From: Stentor coeruleus
Lineage: Eukaryota > Ciliophora > Heterotrichea > Heterotrichida > Stentoridae
Direction: 5' to 3'
DNA: 64,000 bases
Assembly (NCBI GenBank): GCA_001970955.1
Contig: MPUH01000069.1
Location: 58,022 to 122,021, forward strand
The notes under the pieces are model-generated. The model did not search any database. It was not told the origin of the DNA and saw nothing but the letters and a program-made list of their open reading frames with translations. A program made the position numbers and the translations under genes. Shown here piece after piece: positions 10,318-21,245 of this stretch; position 1 is the first letter of the stretch, and the number at the start of each line of letters is the position of its first letter.

Positions 10318-10647
10318 ATGTATAACTTCGCCTATAATACGGTTCAGGATTTTTGGCTTATGCAAAACTGTTCTTACCCAACACTTTATGATAATTTGCC
10401 TACTGAATCCTATGGAGCACCCACGACAATTTCTCAAAGCCCAAAAGAAATCAAAAAAAAAAATTTCGCATGTGAATCCTGTCGCAAAGTCTTTAAAACC
10501 GAAAACAACCTAAAAAACCATCGCAAAACAGTTCACGACCGCTTATTTCGCATAACTTGTCAGAAGTGTGATCAGGTTTTCTCTAACAAATACATTCTCC
10601 GAAAGCATGCCCTTAAAAAACACCCTCCAAAAGCCGATATAAACTAG
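10318..10647 (+). CDS. Two-finger C2H2 zinc-finger protein
   Basis: A 109-aa ORF from ATG 10318. The C-terminal half holds two classical C2H2 fingers. Finger 1 (about residues 52-73) is CESCRKVF ... HRKTVH. Finger 2 (about 82-103) is CQKCDQVF ... HALKKH. Both have CX2C and HX4H spacing. The N-terminal half has no recognised domain and is aromatic-rich. Such proteins bind nucleic acid or protein, and no target can be read from sequence. It ends in TAG. Few C2H2 proteins this small are expected, so a missing 5' exon is possible, but I find no 15-nt intron that would add one. Confidence 0.8.
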   Translation: MYNFAYNTVQDFWLMQNCSYPTLYDNLPTESYGAPTTISQSPKEIKKKNFACESCRKVFKTENNLKNHRKTVHDRLFRITCQKCDQVFSNKYILRKHALKKHPPKADIN

Positions 10648-11049
10648 GCTGTTATAACTAAATAGCTTTTAATCGTTTTCATCTATAAAATCTTCTTATA
10701 AAAGCCTTTATCCAAAAAAAATCTTAATATTCCTATATAATATTATATTGTAATTAAAAGATTACTTATCAGATAATAAGAAAACTAAAAGAAAAATACT
10801 AGATTAAATAAATATGATCCCTTTAAGCTATTGCCTAGTTTATAATTTTCTTATAGATTGAAGAAGGTCAAATAGAAGTTGTGTTTTTTTTATGAGTTGT
10901 GTAGAAATGACAAGAAATTCAATAAAAGTTTTCTAGTTCTTTGTCAGCTATGTTTAACCTCAAAAAAAAATATTTTATATTCAATCTTATCAACATAATC
11001 TTATATCTAAAATTTAAACTATAAAACCTACTCATAACTAATCTTTAAT
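10648..11049. other. Intergenic, convergent genes
   Basis: AT-rich spacer between convergent genes. No coding frame, RNA or repeat is seen. Confidence 0.5.
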
Positions 11050-11991
11050 CTAATAAACTAAGCTCATAATTATCCACACAATTGATATAGATGGAATCAT
11101 ACTAATTGCCATAGTCTCTAAATTAAGCTTCGGTCTAATAAAACTAAATCCTATCAAAGCTCCAATGGATATACACTCAATATACCATTCAATAAGATAA
11201 TATCCATAAGGAAAAAGGCGTCTAAACCACAATTTCTCTAATGTAATAAATATTATCGTCCCTATAAGTATAACAATTTTTTTTATATAAAGCTTAATAA
11301 CTTCAAATCCATTTTTCAGCATGATTTCCTCAGTTATTTCGAGAAGTCTACAGGAATAATAGAATAGTATAAAGAGTTTTAGTGAAAAAGATGAGGAAAT
11401 CAATAATATCTGTAGGAAGACTGCCCATAATATTTTATTTCCAAAGTAGTTTGACATGATAAAGGTACTTAAGATAAGCCAAAGTATACATAAGAATTCA
11501 CGGTAGGTAAGGGCGAAGGTTGGGTATTTATGTTTAATCCAATATGTTAGTAGGATTATACTAAGAATTAAGAGGATTATTGAAATAATATTCATTCCTT
11601 GAGGTAGATTATAGGCACATTGCAATACAAGTATAAAAAAAATATACACTGTAATCAAAAGATTATATAGCAGACCATTACAATTTTTTTCATCAGCCTT
11701 GAATATCAAAACCAAAAATATAACCCCAATTGCACCTATATAAGCTTCAATAAATGGAAACACATTCAAAAACCACACTATCCATATGTAAGCTCTCATA
11801 CCAACTTCATAAAAATGTTCTGGGCAAATCGATGCAATAACTTTAGTTAATAGTAAAAACTTGATGTTATTCCAAGCCCAATTCAATAGATCTTTTTCAT
11901 TCTCTGTAACAAGATGAGGTAAATACTTGCCAAGTGCAATCCCTAAAAAATTACATCCAATAAAAACAGCGCCTGTTTGAATAGATTCCAT
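11050..11991 (-). CDS. Polytopic membrane protein, unknown function
   Basis: A 313-aa protein with about eight hydrophobic segments, from residue 5 to the C-terminus. One long segment is ILLILSIILLTYWI. Hydrophilic loops are short. It starts MESIQTGAVFIGCNFLG at ATG 11989-11991 and ends IMSLVY then TAG. A charged stretch, EEIMLKNGFEVIKLYIKK, lies at about residues 218-235. I do not recognise a transporter or receptor family; no conserved pore or ligand motif is visible. Confidence 0.65.
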   Translation of the reverse strand: MESIQTGAVFIGCNFLGIALGKYLPHLVTENEKDLLNWAWNNIKFLLLTKVIASICPEHFYEVGMRAYIWIVWFLNVFPFIEAYIGAIGVIFLVLIFKADEKNCNGLLYNLLITVYIFFILVLQCAYNLPQGMNIISIILLILSIILLTYWIKHKYPTFALTYREFLCILWLILSTFIMSNYFGNKILWAVFLQILLISSSFSLKLFILFYYSCRLLEITEEIMLKNGFEVIKLYIKKIVILIGTIIFITLEKLWFRRLFPYGYYLIEWYIECISIGALIGFSFIRPKLNLETMAISMIPSISIVWIIMSLVY

Positions 11992-12194
11992 TATAAGCTA
12001 ATTATTTAACATCATAATTTTTTCTGATAATTTTTTTTTTCATATAATAAATAATCCTATACAATATCAATCTTTAAGTATAAAGAAAATATTTATAAGG
12101 CAAGTTTTTAATCACTCTTATCAAAATTTTTAGGATATTTTTATACAATAAGACGTATAGTTTTATCTCAAATTACATAGAATTTTCTATACAG

Positions 12195-12905
12195 TTAACT
12201 TATAATAGTCTTCTCATCATGGTTATTAGAATTTTCGTATATCGATTTATGAAGCAATTCAGTCTCTTGCAATCGGCCAATCACATCAAACTCATCATTT
12301 TCCATCATATTAATCATCATATCAATTTCATCCTTCTTACTCATTTCCTCTCTTATTTTCTTCTGCAACTCCGCTTTGATTACAGCATTTCTCCTTATAA
12401 TCTCTAAGTTTTTCTTTTCAATTTGCTGCTTCTTAAAAGCTAAAACTTTTTGTTTACTTTCTAATTTCTTAAGTTTTTCTTCAAGTTTCTGTGTTTTCGC
12501 TGTTTCTTCTATTTCAACACTTTTATCTTTAATAATTTTAGCATCTATCATTGATTTATTCCTTCTTTCCCTTTTAAGATTTTCAACTTTTTCTTTATGA
12601 AGAGTTTTGATCTTGTTTATTTCTTGAGTTTTAATTTCGACTTGTAAAGAATTTCGATGTTTGATTTCTGTTTTTTGTTTATAAGAATTGAGTTTTCTTG
12701 ATTGAATTGATGTGATTTCTATAGTTTTTTGACGAGTTTGATGAATTGTTTTTAGGATTCGTTTCTCTTCTTGTTTTAGGTAAATGATACGATTTGATAG
12801 TGTATTGAAGTCTTCTTCGGTTTTTTTACGTAATTGCTTGGCTTCTGAATAACGAAGAGTATCAGAAAAACGTGTTGAGTCAAGTAATGTGTCGTTATGT
12901 GCCAT
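12195..12905 (-). CDS. Long coiled-coil protein, unknown function
   Basis: A 236-aa protein that is almost entirely charged helix (residues about 20-215). It is rich in Lys, Glu, Gln and Ile in heptad-like spacing, for example EEKLKKLESKQKVLAFKKQQ. It starts MAHNDTLLDSTRFSDTLRYS at ATG 12903-12905 and ends in TAA. This composition is common in basal-body and axonemal proteins of ciliates, but no specific family is recognised. Hydrophobic ORFs on the other strand across this region are antisense shadows. Confidence 0.65.
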   Translation of the reverse strand: MAHNDTLLDSTRFSDTLRYSEAKQLRKKTEEDFNTLSNRIIYLKQEEKRILKTIHQTRQKTIEITSIQSRKLNSYKQKTEIKHRNSLQVEIKTQEINKIKTLHKEKVENLKRERRNKSMIDAKIIKDKSVEIEETAKTQKLEEKLKKLESKQKVLAFKKQQIEKKNLEIIRRNAVIKAELQKKIREEMSKKDEIDMMINMMENDEFDVIGRLQETELLHKSIYENSNNHDEKTIIS

Positions 12906-13139
12906 TTTTTTTTTGTTAGTAGAAATTATAATTTTTTTCAGATATTCTAAGATTGAATGCTAGATGATAGAAGATTTTATTGGGTTTTTGTGTTAGGATT
13001 TTTTTATTTTTATCGGATATTTAGAAGTTTATAAGATAAAGGTAGTTTTATATTTTTATTGAGGAGATATGATGATTTATGATAGGAAGTTAAAAGATTT
13101 TTGATGTTAAATAGATTTTTTTTTTCAATTTTAGATATT

Positions 13140-13680
13140 AGTTTGTTCTGATCACTGAGGCTTCAACTTTTTTTGTATAATTATTGAAGAGTTCCTGAGC
13201 TTGTTGTTATCCTTAATTAATACAGGTTTTTTATACTTACTTGCTAATTTGATTTTTTTTATATACACTTGCTTGTTTTCATTGATTTTGCTAATGAAAA
13301 CTTTTTCAAGATCTTTTATTTGTTCTTGTTATTTTTACTGTTTATCAGAATTTATATGTCAGTCCATTCCTCAATTACTTGATTTTATTGTAAGTTTTCT
13401 TTTAAAATTTTAGATAGAGGTATTAGTTGGTTATTTTTTAGTTGAGATGCTTTGATTTCTTTGTTTTAAGTTTCCATAGACCTTCTTGTTTTTCAATAGT
13501 TTCTATTATGACTTTTGTTTTTTCTTCACGTTCAGGATTGTAATTTTTTGCATAGCAACTTTTTATTCCCTAATCTTTTAAGGCAAATATCCATAATGTA
13601 TTAGTTATCATGCTTAAGAGACTATTATCAAAGATTATAAAAGCTGTTGATGTTGATGATAACTTGTGTAACAAAGTTTA
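13140..13680 (-). pseudogene. Decayed ORF of unknown identity
   Basis: The minus strand reads as protein-like sequence broken by stops and frameshifts. One frame gives LSSTSTAFIIFDNSLLSMIT, then NTLWIFALKD, a TAG, then CYAKNYNPEREEKTKVIIET and IEKQEGLWKLKTK. The next frame gives EIKASQLKNNQLIPLSKILK, then stops. A later frame gives DLEKVFISKINENKQVYIKK and ends near 13140 with AQELFNNYTKKVEASVIRTN. At least four stops and three frameshifts are present. I do not recognise the parent gene. A small plus-strand ORF here (13201-13413) is its antisense. Confidence 0.5.
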
Positions 13681-13854
13681 GAAGTTTGAATAGGATTAAT
13701 AACTCATCACCCAATAAAATAAATAAACCCATAAAAAAATAGCCTATTCCTTAACACCCATTCCCACCTTGCAACAAAAAAAAGCGAACCTAAAACTTTT
13801 TATCCTATCATCTTCATAACTCCCATAATAAATTAAAAAATCCAATCTTAATAA

Positions 13855-14970
13855 ATGGGTACAACCTGTGCATGTTTTCGTGAGCATACATCTGATGAGT
13901 TAATCATAATAAACAAAGAAGCCTGTTTTATAAAATCTTTAGAGAACTCTGAATTAATAGTAGACATAAACCCTTTAACCGAACAAACAAGTGACACATA
14001 TCTAAAAAGTATCATAAAACTTCAATGTGTTTTACGAGGTTATATCGAAAGGAAAAAAGTTAAAACTAACATACAAACCCTTCAAATTACTAAATCAATA
14101 ACCTCATCATCTAATTTATGTAGAGATTCCCTTAAAGAAGTCCAAGGAAATTATCCATTTTACCTAAACGAGACAGTTCAAATAGTTAAACAGAAATTCA
14201 ACACGTTTAACTTTTCCGAACCTTTGCACGATGGTATAGAAACAACAAAACATGGTCCAGTAAAACTAGAAAACGAAGCTATTTATATAGGAGAATGGAA
14301 TATAAAACTTGAACGTCATGGTCGTGGATGTCAAAACTGGATTGATGGAAGTTTATATGAAGGATATTGGCAAAATGATAGGGCAAATTGTAAAGGTCGT
14401 TTATTACATGCTGATGGCGATGTATATGAAGGTGATTGGAAAGATGATAAAGCTTGTGGATTTGGAAAATATATACATATGGATTCTTCACAATATGAAG
14501 GGGAATGGTATGAAGATAAACAACATGGACATGGTATTGAAATATGGCCTGATGGGGCAAGATATGAAGGAAGTTATTTATGTGGAAGGAAACATGGAAA
14601 AGGAAAGTTTTTATGGGCTGATAAAAGTAGTTATGAAGGGGAATTCAAAGAAAATAATATACATGGATATGGAATTTATAGATGGGGAGATGGAAGAGTT
14701 TATGAAGGACAATGGAAGGATAATAAAATGGATGGTATAGGGAAATTTATATGGAATGATGGAAGATCTTATGAAGGGGATTATGTGGATGATAAAAAAC
14801 AAGGGTTTGGGATTTTTAAATGGGCTGATGGGAGGAAGTATGAGGGACAATGGGATGATGGTAAACAACATGGAAGTGGTGTTTTTACTAATGCTTCAGG
14901 AATTGTTATACAAGGAGAGTGGAAGAATGGAAAAGCTGTATCTTCACAAGTTGTAGGGAAAATAAGTTAG
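13855..14970 (+). CDS. Acylated IQ-motif MORN-repeat protein
   Basis: A 371-aa protein starting MGTTCACFREHTSDE. Gly2 with Cys5 and Cys7 suits dual myristoyl/palmitoyl anchoring. An IQ-like motif, LQCVLRGYIERKK, lies at residues 56-68 and may bind calmodulin or a centrin. MORN repeats fill residues about 142-362, roughly ten units such as GKFIWNDGRSYEGDY. This resembles ciliate cortical MORN proteins. The likely role is a Ca2+-responsive scaffold at the plasma membrane or alveolar cortex, by inference. It is similar to the protein at 7987-8919, but with an added IQ region. Ends in TAG. Confidence 0.9.
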   Translation: MGTTCACFREHTSDELIIINKEACFIKSLENSELIVDINPLTEQTSDTYLKSIIKLQCVLRGYIERKKVKTNIQTLQITKSITSSSNLCRDSLKEVQGNYPFYLNETVQIVKQKFNTFNFSEPLHDGIETTKHGPVKLENEAIYIGEWNIKLERHGRGCQNWIDGSLYEGYWQNDRANCKGRLLHADGDVYEGDWKDDKACGFGKYIHMDSSQYEGEWYEDKQHGHGIEIWPDGARYEGSYLCGRKHGKGKFLWADKSSYEGEFKENNIHGYGIYRWGDGRVYEGQWKDNKMDGIGKFIWNDGRSYEGDYVDDKKQGFGIFKWADGRKYEGQWDDGKQHGSGVFTNASGIVIQGEWKNGKAVSSQVVGKIS

Positions 14971-15644
14971 AGTGTAAGGTTTAATATGGAAAATTAATAT
15001 TTGATTAGAAATAGGATGTGGATTTAGAAAAATGATAATAGAGGTTGGGATTTAGAAAGTTGGGAGATTATTGGATTTTATATTGTTTTTTACGGATTTT
15101 GAAGATGCTATTTGGATAAATGCGCTTTTGTGCTTGTTTTAATTAAGGAATATAGGTTGGGTTATTGATTGCGTGTTTTGTAATTGATGTAGGAGTTTTT
15201 ATGAAGTTTTTTTTTTAGGGGTTAGAATTAGGTCGTATTGATAGTTTATTAAATCAAAATGATTTTCTTAATTTGGTATTATTGCATGCATAATTTCATA
15301 GGAATATTTGCATGAATTTGTATTAGTTCAAACATTGCTATAATTGAAAAGCCTATTTAATAAGCAGTAATTATCATTAATTCATACCAAAAAAACTAAA
15401 AAGACAATTCCTTAATAGAGTTCAAAACCCCAAAAAAACCTTCAAAACCTAAAAACCTGAACCAAATCCACATGATTATCACCCGACCAACCCCAAACAT
15501 AAAAAAGCCTAATTTTCCCAATATTTTCAATTCACAAAATTTTCCCAACTTTCAACTTTAGACAAATTTCAATAAACCTTCCATATAATCTACAAAAAGA
15601 TTTTCCCATCTATTCTCCCAAATTTACCTTTAATAATATCCAAT
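14971..15644. other. Intergenic with strand-composition switch
   Basis: The left part (to about 15240) is G-rich on the plus strand. The right part (about 15380-15640) is C- and A-rich. This matches the 3' flank of the upstream gene followed by the 5' flank of the next. No gene is seen. Confidence 0.55.
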
Positions 15645-17396
15645 ATGGTCAAAGAAAAATTAATCAGCGAAATATTTTCAGACAAACCAAGTTCTCCATC
15701 AGATCCAAAACCAAAGCGTTTTTCTGTACCCAAATCCATAATTCCCATATATCGTTTAAGTAGTCCTTTAAAAAAAAAACTCCCTTTCTTAAACATTTTC
15801 TCAAATAAACTCAGTAAAAACTCAAATTCAAGTCCCAAGCTTTGCCCCGAACACTCAAAGTTTTTTTATTCACATTTCCAACCACAGCTAGGATCACGTT
15901 TTCTAAAAGGAATGCTGGGGAAAATAAGGGCTCGACAAACAAAATCACCATCACCTGAACGGAACTATTCAAATTTACGAGATAGTCATGATAATAAAAT
16001 AATCAAATACAACAGCCAGCAAGATGGATTAATTTCTGAGTTTTTACAGGAAAACCCACGAATTCATAACAATTCAACTAATAAACTACACTTTCGTAAA
16101 AAACATTTCAAGCTCATCTNATATTAAATAGAAAATGGTAAAAATCTTTATATTCTACCCTTCCACACACGAATTCATAACAATTCAACTAATAAACTAC
16201 ACTTTCGTAAAAAACATTTCAAGCTCATCTCATCTTCATCAAAAAAATTAATTCCAAATACTCATAACAATCTTACTTTCTCACAACGAGAAACAAAAAC
16301 CATAATAGACAGTGAAAAATTCACCTCATTAAAAAAGTATAAATCATCTCCAATTGTCTTAAAAAGTATAACAAAAACTAAACGAAATAAAAGTCTTTTA
16401 AAAAACTTTACAAATAAATTCACTTCTTTATGTGGAGAAACAGGTTTTAGTTCAACTGGTTTTTTAAATTATAGTAAATTCTGCTGGATATTAAACAAAT
16501 TAAAATTTATTGAAGACTCTTTTAATAAATCAGAAGAAGAACGTGAATTGGTGTTAAGGGCATGGAGAATATTAGGTGGAAATGAAGAAGGGAAAGTGAA
16601 AATTGATAATTTGTATATTTTTTTACTTGGGGTTATGAATATTGAAACGAAAATTGATCAGCCTGTTTTGTCACCTAATTCAAGATATCGACGGGGTTTA
16701 TTGAGTTTTAGTAAAAAAGATGTGGCGAAGATACATAAGGAATTTATGTGTTTTTATGTGAATAGGATTGAAGAGAAAGAGATTGAAAATGCTGGGTTTA
16801 ATGAGTCGAATTTCAACCCGGATGAGGTTGTTAGTAAGGAAACTCCTGATGTTATTGTAGATGAAGTTAAGGATAATCTCATATCCAATGAAAATAAGCA
16901 CAAAGCCGAATATGAAAACCAAAACATACTAGATCTGCCAATAAAAAACCCTAACTCATTCAAACTCATAAAAAAAATCAGCCTAAAAAAACTCACAACA
17001 ACCCCAAAAGGCAATGATTTCAAATTAATCATAAGTGTTCTTAATAAAAAAAGCGATACCAATACCTTTAATCATATTCATCGATCAACTCAAAGTATCA
17101 GCGACAACACATTGAAAAATTTATCTTTTAACTCAGATAACGAAGATATTAAAATCAAACCTTTACTAACACCTCAATTTAAATGTGAACCCAGATCATT
17201 TATTAATAAAATCAGATTTGAAAAAGTGAAGAATATAAGAAATTACTATGATTCTAAGAATGAAACGAATAATAGTGTATCATACAAAATTTTTAATAGT
17301 ATCAAATTCAAGTTCTCAGATAGCAGGGATAATAGTGGGATACTACTTGATGCTTCACATGATATTACTACTGATGAAAATAGGAAAATTAAATAG
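15645..17396 (+). CDS. EF-hand-like ciliate protein, interrupted by an assembly junction
   Basis: Two ORFs (15645-16127 and one open into 16548-17396) are one gene. Between them lies an N at 16120 and a 63-bp duplicate; dropping 16057-16167 (111 bases, 37 codons) gives an uninterrupted 546-aa frame. The N-terminal 150 residues are basic and Ser/Pro-rich. Residues about 270-350 hold an EF-hand-like helical module: NYSKFCWILNKLKFIEDS, then LVLRAWRILGGNEEGKVKID and NLYIFLLGVMNIE. This module recurs in ciliate proteins. Calcium binding is doubtful because the loop lacks a full DxDxD set. The tail is basic and Ser-rich. The apparent start at 16548 is a TTG and is not real. Ends in TAG. Confidence 0.75.
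16057..16230. repeat. 63-bp duplication with N and 47 bp of misplaced sequence
   Basis: Bases 16057-16119 recur exactly at 16168-16230. Between them are the N at 16120 and 47 bp (16121-16167) with stops. The gene reads through either copy in the same frame. This is a scaffold-join error. Confidence 0.88.
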
Positions 17397-18367
17397 GTTA
17401 ATTTAATATGCTTAGAATTATTGGTCAAATAAGATGGGTATAAGATATGAGGATTTATATAGAAAATGGTATAAAATGTTAAGATTTATATAAGAAATTG
17501 TAATTATTGGGTGTCTAGGATGATTTGTGAGTTTTGAGGGATGATTTGAAGGGCTTGAGGGGGAAAAATATAGAGAGTTGGGTTTGAGTGTACCAAATGG
17601 ATAATTTAGTGTTTTTTCGTGTATAAAATTGTGAAGAGAATTAAAATATGCATTGGTAATTGATTGTTATTGAATTTTTATTTAAGTTTTTATATGATTA
17701 TAATCTGTATAAACTATGTGATTAAGTTTAGATTATTTTTTGTACTATAAGTGTATTAATTATTTATACTCATATCTATATTCTAAATTAAGCTTATAAG
17801 TAATTAAAACTTTTTTTTAGCTTATTAAATTATATATTTTTATGATAGCTCTGCCTGAAAAAGTATTTATTATCTAACAAAATTTCAGAAGATTACTTTC
17901 TTTATCTATCATAATTAATCTTATCATTGATAAAATTACTTATTTCAAAGTCTCCTTCCAGAAAAATTCCTATTCCATTTTTCATATCATCATCCCATTC
18001 ACCATCTCAATCATCATCTTCTAACTCAAACATCATTCAAAACCTCCTCCATATTCTCCTAAAAACTAGCCTTTTCCACAATATCACTCCCTACACAAAT
18101 TTTTCATTTCCCTAAACTTAATCCAAAACATATGATGATTCTCTGATGATTCAAAGCCCAAAAAAAAAAAACTCCTCATCTAAAATCTTCCTTCTTCATT
18201 TTCCTATTATCCATACCCTCCCATAACCAAAAACTATAATTTTACCTTATACCCATCGATAAATCTCACTATTTCATGAATATTTCCTTCCCAAAAAGCA
18301 ATTTTCCTGCCATTTATCTAAATTTCCCTATATAGCCACATGAATATATGACGTCAGACATTATAAA
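17397..18367. other. Intergenic, no gene seen
   Basis: About 970 bp. The left part is G-rich on the plus strand and the right part (from about 17930) is C-rich, as for other tandem plus-strand gene pairs here. The short ORF at 17927-18115 is low-complexity Ser/Ile sequence and is not supported. Confidence 0.5.
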
Positions 18368-19339
18368 ATGTCACAAACCGATAAGCTCGTTGTTTACTAT
18401 TCCTGTTTCAACTACGAAATCGATTCTCAAGATTTTTCACATATAGAAAACCTTAAAACCATATGTGTTAACACTTTACCCACTGATTGGCTTTCATCTT
18501 TTCAAAAAGAACTTGAACTTCTTAATATCAGCCTTGCAAAATATTCATTAGAACTTTGCTGTGAATTATATTTAAGTCTAATTGTTCAAAGTCTTCCTAA
18601 TACTTACTCATCATTTAAAGATCTTTTTATTGCAGAGTTATCATTGTTTAATATTTGGACACCTAGTAATACTGATTGTAAAATCTTAGATGAACTTTTA
18701 GAAAAGTTTTATTTAGTCGCATCAACTTTTATGGTTGAAAGTGTTGATTGTTGCTTTAAACTATTACCGAGTTTTAAGAAAAATCCTGAGTTGCAGCCAC
18801 TTGTTGTGGCTGAAGAAGCTGTTACAACTTTGGCTGGGAAAATATGCCATTTCTTGAAGAAAGTTAGCTTGCCGTTAGAGAATTTAATTGGCCCGGAGTT
18901 GTTGAATAAATTATCTGGCTACATTAATAGACTATCGAGTAGAGTTATAAAAACACATCAAGTTACAAGTACATTTGTCACTAATATTATTGAAATCAAA
19001 CCTTATGCTAATAACTTAAAAGTTAGAGTAATCCAACCAGCCAAAGAATTTTATGATAAAGTTATAGATTCCTGGACTGAAATCTCAGACCATAATAACT
19101 CAACTTCATTTCTACTTGATGTCCGACAAAAGTTCGGGACTGATTGGAATGAAAAATATGTTTATCCTGCTTTATGCTTTTATGAAGTGGCTAAAGAAGA
19201 ATGGGTAAAGTCAAAAGATATTGGATATAACTACTTTTTAAGACGTATGCAAGGAAGATTGATTAATATGTGGAGAGAAGCGATTATTGAAACTTCAAAA
19301 TCTTTCCAAGAGCACATGATAACAAAAACTATTGTGTAA
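18368..19339 (+). CDS. Alpha-helical protein, unknown function
   Basis: A 323-aa ORF from ATG 18368 (MSQTDKLVVYYSCF) to TAA. It looks mostly helical with scattered Cys and no long hydrophobic segment. A central stretch, HFLKKVSLPLENLIGPELLN, is followed by amphipathic helix and the C-terminal RRMQGRLINMWREAIIETSK. The helical pattern loosely recalls lipid-droplet or apolipoprotein-type proteins, but no signature supports this. I do not recognise it. Confidence 0.6.
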   Translation: MSQTDKLVVYYSCFNYEIDSQDFSHIENLKTICVNTLPTDWLSSFQKELELLNISLAKYSLELCCELYLSLIVQSLPNTYSSFKDLFIAELSLFNIWTPSNTDCKILDELLEKFYLVASTFMVESVDCCFKLLPSFKKNPELQPLVVAEEAVTTLAGKICHFLKKVSLPLENLIGPELLNKLSGYINRLSSRVIKTHQVTSTFVTNIIEIKPYANNLKVRVIQPAKEFYDKVIDSWTEISDHNNSTSFLLDVRQKFGTDWNEKYVYPALCFYEVAKEEWVKSKDIGYNYFLRRMQGRLINMWREAIIETSKSFQEHMITKTIV

Positions 19340-20129
19340 TATAAATAAAATATTAGACATAAAGAAAAAGTAAATATAATTTTTTTTTAATAATGAGGTA
19401 AAGTGATTAGTGGTTTATTAAGGATTTATGAGTGATTTTTAATGAGAGTTTGAAGTGCTTGTGTTGATTTTTTTTTGATAAGAGAATATTTTGTTGCTGT
19501 TTAGATTGTAAGTTGCGGATAATAATTAAGCTAGATGATTATTTTTATTATAGAAGTGTGGATTAGATATGAAATATTGATTATTACTGTAATTGGTAGA
19601 ATGGGTGTAAAGGAAATGATATACAATTTTTTATTCAAGCGATTATCTTATAGTAAAAATCACTAATTTATCCATCACAGTATCATCTACTTATATAACT
19701 TTCATACAAATCTTTCTATAAAACTCAACCTGTCTCCATTATAAACCACACAACATAATCTTCAATCAAAACCCAAAAACTATCTTTTCCACNGATTTTT
19801 TATTCAAGCGATTATCTTATAGTAAAAATCACTAATTTATCCATCACAGTATCATCTACTTATATAATTTTCATACAAATCTTTCTATAAAACTCAGCCT
19901 GTCTCCATTATAAACCACACAACATAATCTTCAATCAAAACCCAAAAACTATCTTTTCCACAAAACAATCAACAACTCTCTCATCCCTTCCAACCTCCAA
20001 AAACCCTGACAAATCCATCATCAACAGTAAAACTCTCTAAAAATCCTTAAATCCCTCAATAAAAATCTCCCAACTTCAATTTTCCACAGTAAACCCTAAA
20101 CAACTAACTTTCCAATACCTTTTATAAAA
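19340..20129. other. Intergenic with an N junction
   Basis: Contains a 167-bp near-exact duplication around an N (listed separately). After collapsing it, about 620 bp remain, G-rich at left and C-rich at right. No gene is seen. Confidence 0.55.
19626..19961. repeat. 167-bp duplication around a single N, two mismatches
   Basis: 19626-19792 and 19795-19961 match except for two transitions (aactttc/aattttc and caacctg/cagcctg). The N is at 19793. The mismatches may be allelic differences or end-of-read errors. Confidence 0.9.
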
Positions 20130-21245
20130 ATGGAAGGAGAAGATGTCCATGGAGTAGTCATCGATAATGGTTCTGGGATAATGAAAGCTGGTTTAGCAGG
20201 TGACGATGCGCCACGAGCAGTTTTTCCTAGTTTTGTTGGGAGGACCCGAATTGCAGGAGTTCAAGTAGGAGTTGAGCAAAAAGATTCATTTGTCGGTGAT
20301 GAAGCCAGAAGTAAAAGTGATATGTTAAATGTTAAAAAACCAATAGACCGAGGTATAATTTCAGATTGGGAAGATGTAGAACGTCTATGGCATCATGCAT
20401 TTTATAATGAACTTCGTGTAGCTCCAGACAATCATCCATTACTTTTTACTGAAAATATCCTCAACCCAAAGCTTGTTAGAGAAAAAACCACACAAATGAT
20501 TTTTGAAGTCTTTAATATCCCAGCTTTTTATATGGCCGCACAACCTGTTCTAGCTTTATATTCAAGTGGAAAAACTACAGGTCTAGTAATTGATTCAGGA
20601 GATGGGATATCAAGTGCAGTTCCTATATATGAAGGTTATGCTTTACCTTATTCTATAAAAACTTTAAATATTGGAGGTAAAGATTTGACTGAATATTTTA
20701 TATCCTTATTAAGAAATAAAGGATGTCATTGTTTTAATACCTTAGCAGAAAAGGAAATAGCTCGAGAAATCAAAGAAAAAGTATGTTTTATGTCTTTATT
20801 TGATAAAGAAGATAATGCGAGTATAGAGAAAAATTATGAAATGCCTGATGGGAAGACTGTGAGTATAACAAATGAAAGGTATATGTGCCCTGAAGCACTA
20901 TTTAACCCTGAACTTTTAGGATTAGAAATGGAAGGTATACATATTATAGCAAATAGATGTATAATGAAAAGTGATGTAGAAATACGTAAAGAACTTTATA
21001 TGAATATTATACTATGTGGGGGAAATACACTTTTCCCTGGATTACCAGAAAGAGTTGTTAAAGAAATGACTGGACTTGCTGGGTCGACAAATAAAGTTAA
21101 AGTTTCTTCGCCACCAGAAAGATTATATTCAGTATGGATGGGAGGGTCTATATTAGCTTCACTTGCTACATTTCAACAAATGTGGATTACTAAAGCTGAA
21201 TATGAAGAATCTGGACCGACTATAGTTCATAGAAAATGTTTTTAA
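20130..21245 (+). CDS. Divergent actin
   Basis: A 371-aa protein, close to the 375 aa of actin. It has the phosphate-binding loop [20 protein letters not shown] (residues 12-31), then [51 protein letters not shown] and the C-terminal [20 protein letters not shown]. Gln137 of actin, which polarises water for hydrolysis, is kept (AAQPV). The neighbouring His161 equivalent is lost: GVTHTVP of actin is GISSAVP here. The DNase-loop region is changed too. It is an actin by whole-length identity rather than an Arp, but clearly a divergent paralogue. The polymerisation and hydrolysis properties may differ. Ends in TAA, 63 bp from the convergent PDE gene. Confidence 0.93.
   Translation: MEGEDVHGVVIDNGSGIMKAGLAGDDAPRAVFPSFVGRTRIAGVQVGVEQKDSFVGDEARSKSDMLNVKKPIDRGIISDWEDVERLWHHAFYNELRVAPDNHPLLFTENILNPKLVREKTTQMIFEVFNIPAFYMAAQPVLALYSSGKTTGLVIDSGDGISSAVPIYEGYALPYSIKTLNIGGKDLTEYFISLLRNKGCHCFNTLAEKEIAREIKEKVCFMSLFDKEDNASIEKNYEMPDGKTVSITNERYMCPEALFNPELLGLEMEGIHIIANRCIMKSDVEIRKELYMNIILCGGNTLFPGLPERVVKEMTGLAGSTNKVKVSSPPERLYSVWMGGSILASLATFQQMWITKAEYEESGPTIVHRKCF

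Noticed and set aside
12219-12600. Hydrophobic plus-strand ORFs
   Set aside because: They are antisense shadows of a Lys/Glu-rich coiled-coil gene, which always gives Phe/Leu/Ser-rich complements.
14279-14956. Several ORFs overlapping the MORN gene in other frames and on the other strand
   Set aside because: They have repetitive His/Tyr/Met-rich composition caused by the MORN repeats in the true frame.
16548-16550. TTG as a start for the second half of the EF-hand-like gene
   Set aside because: The frame is open upstream and joins the first half once the duplicated junction is collapsed.
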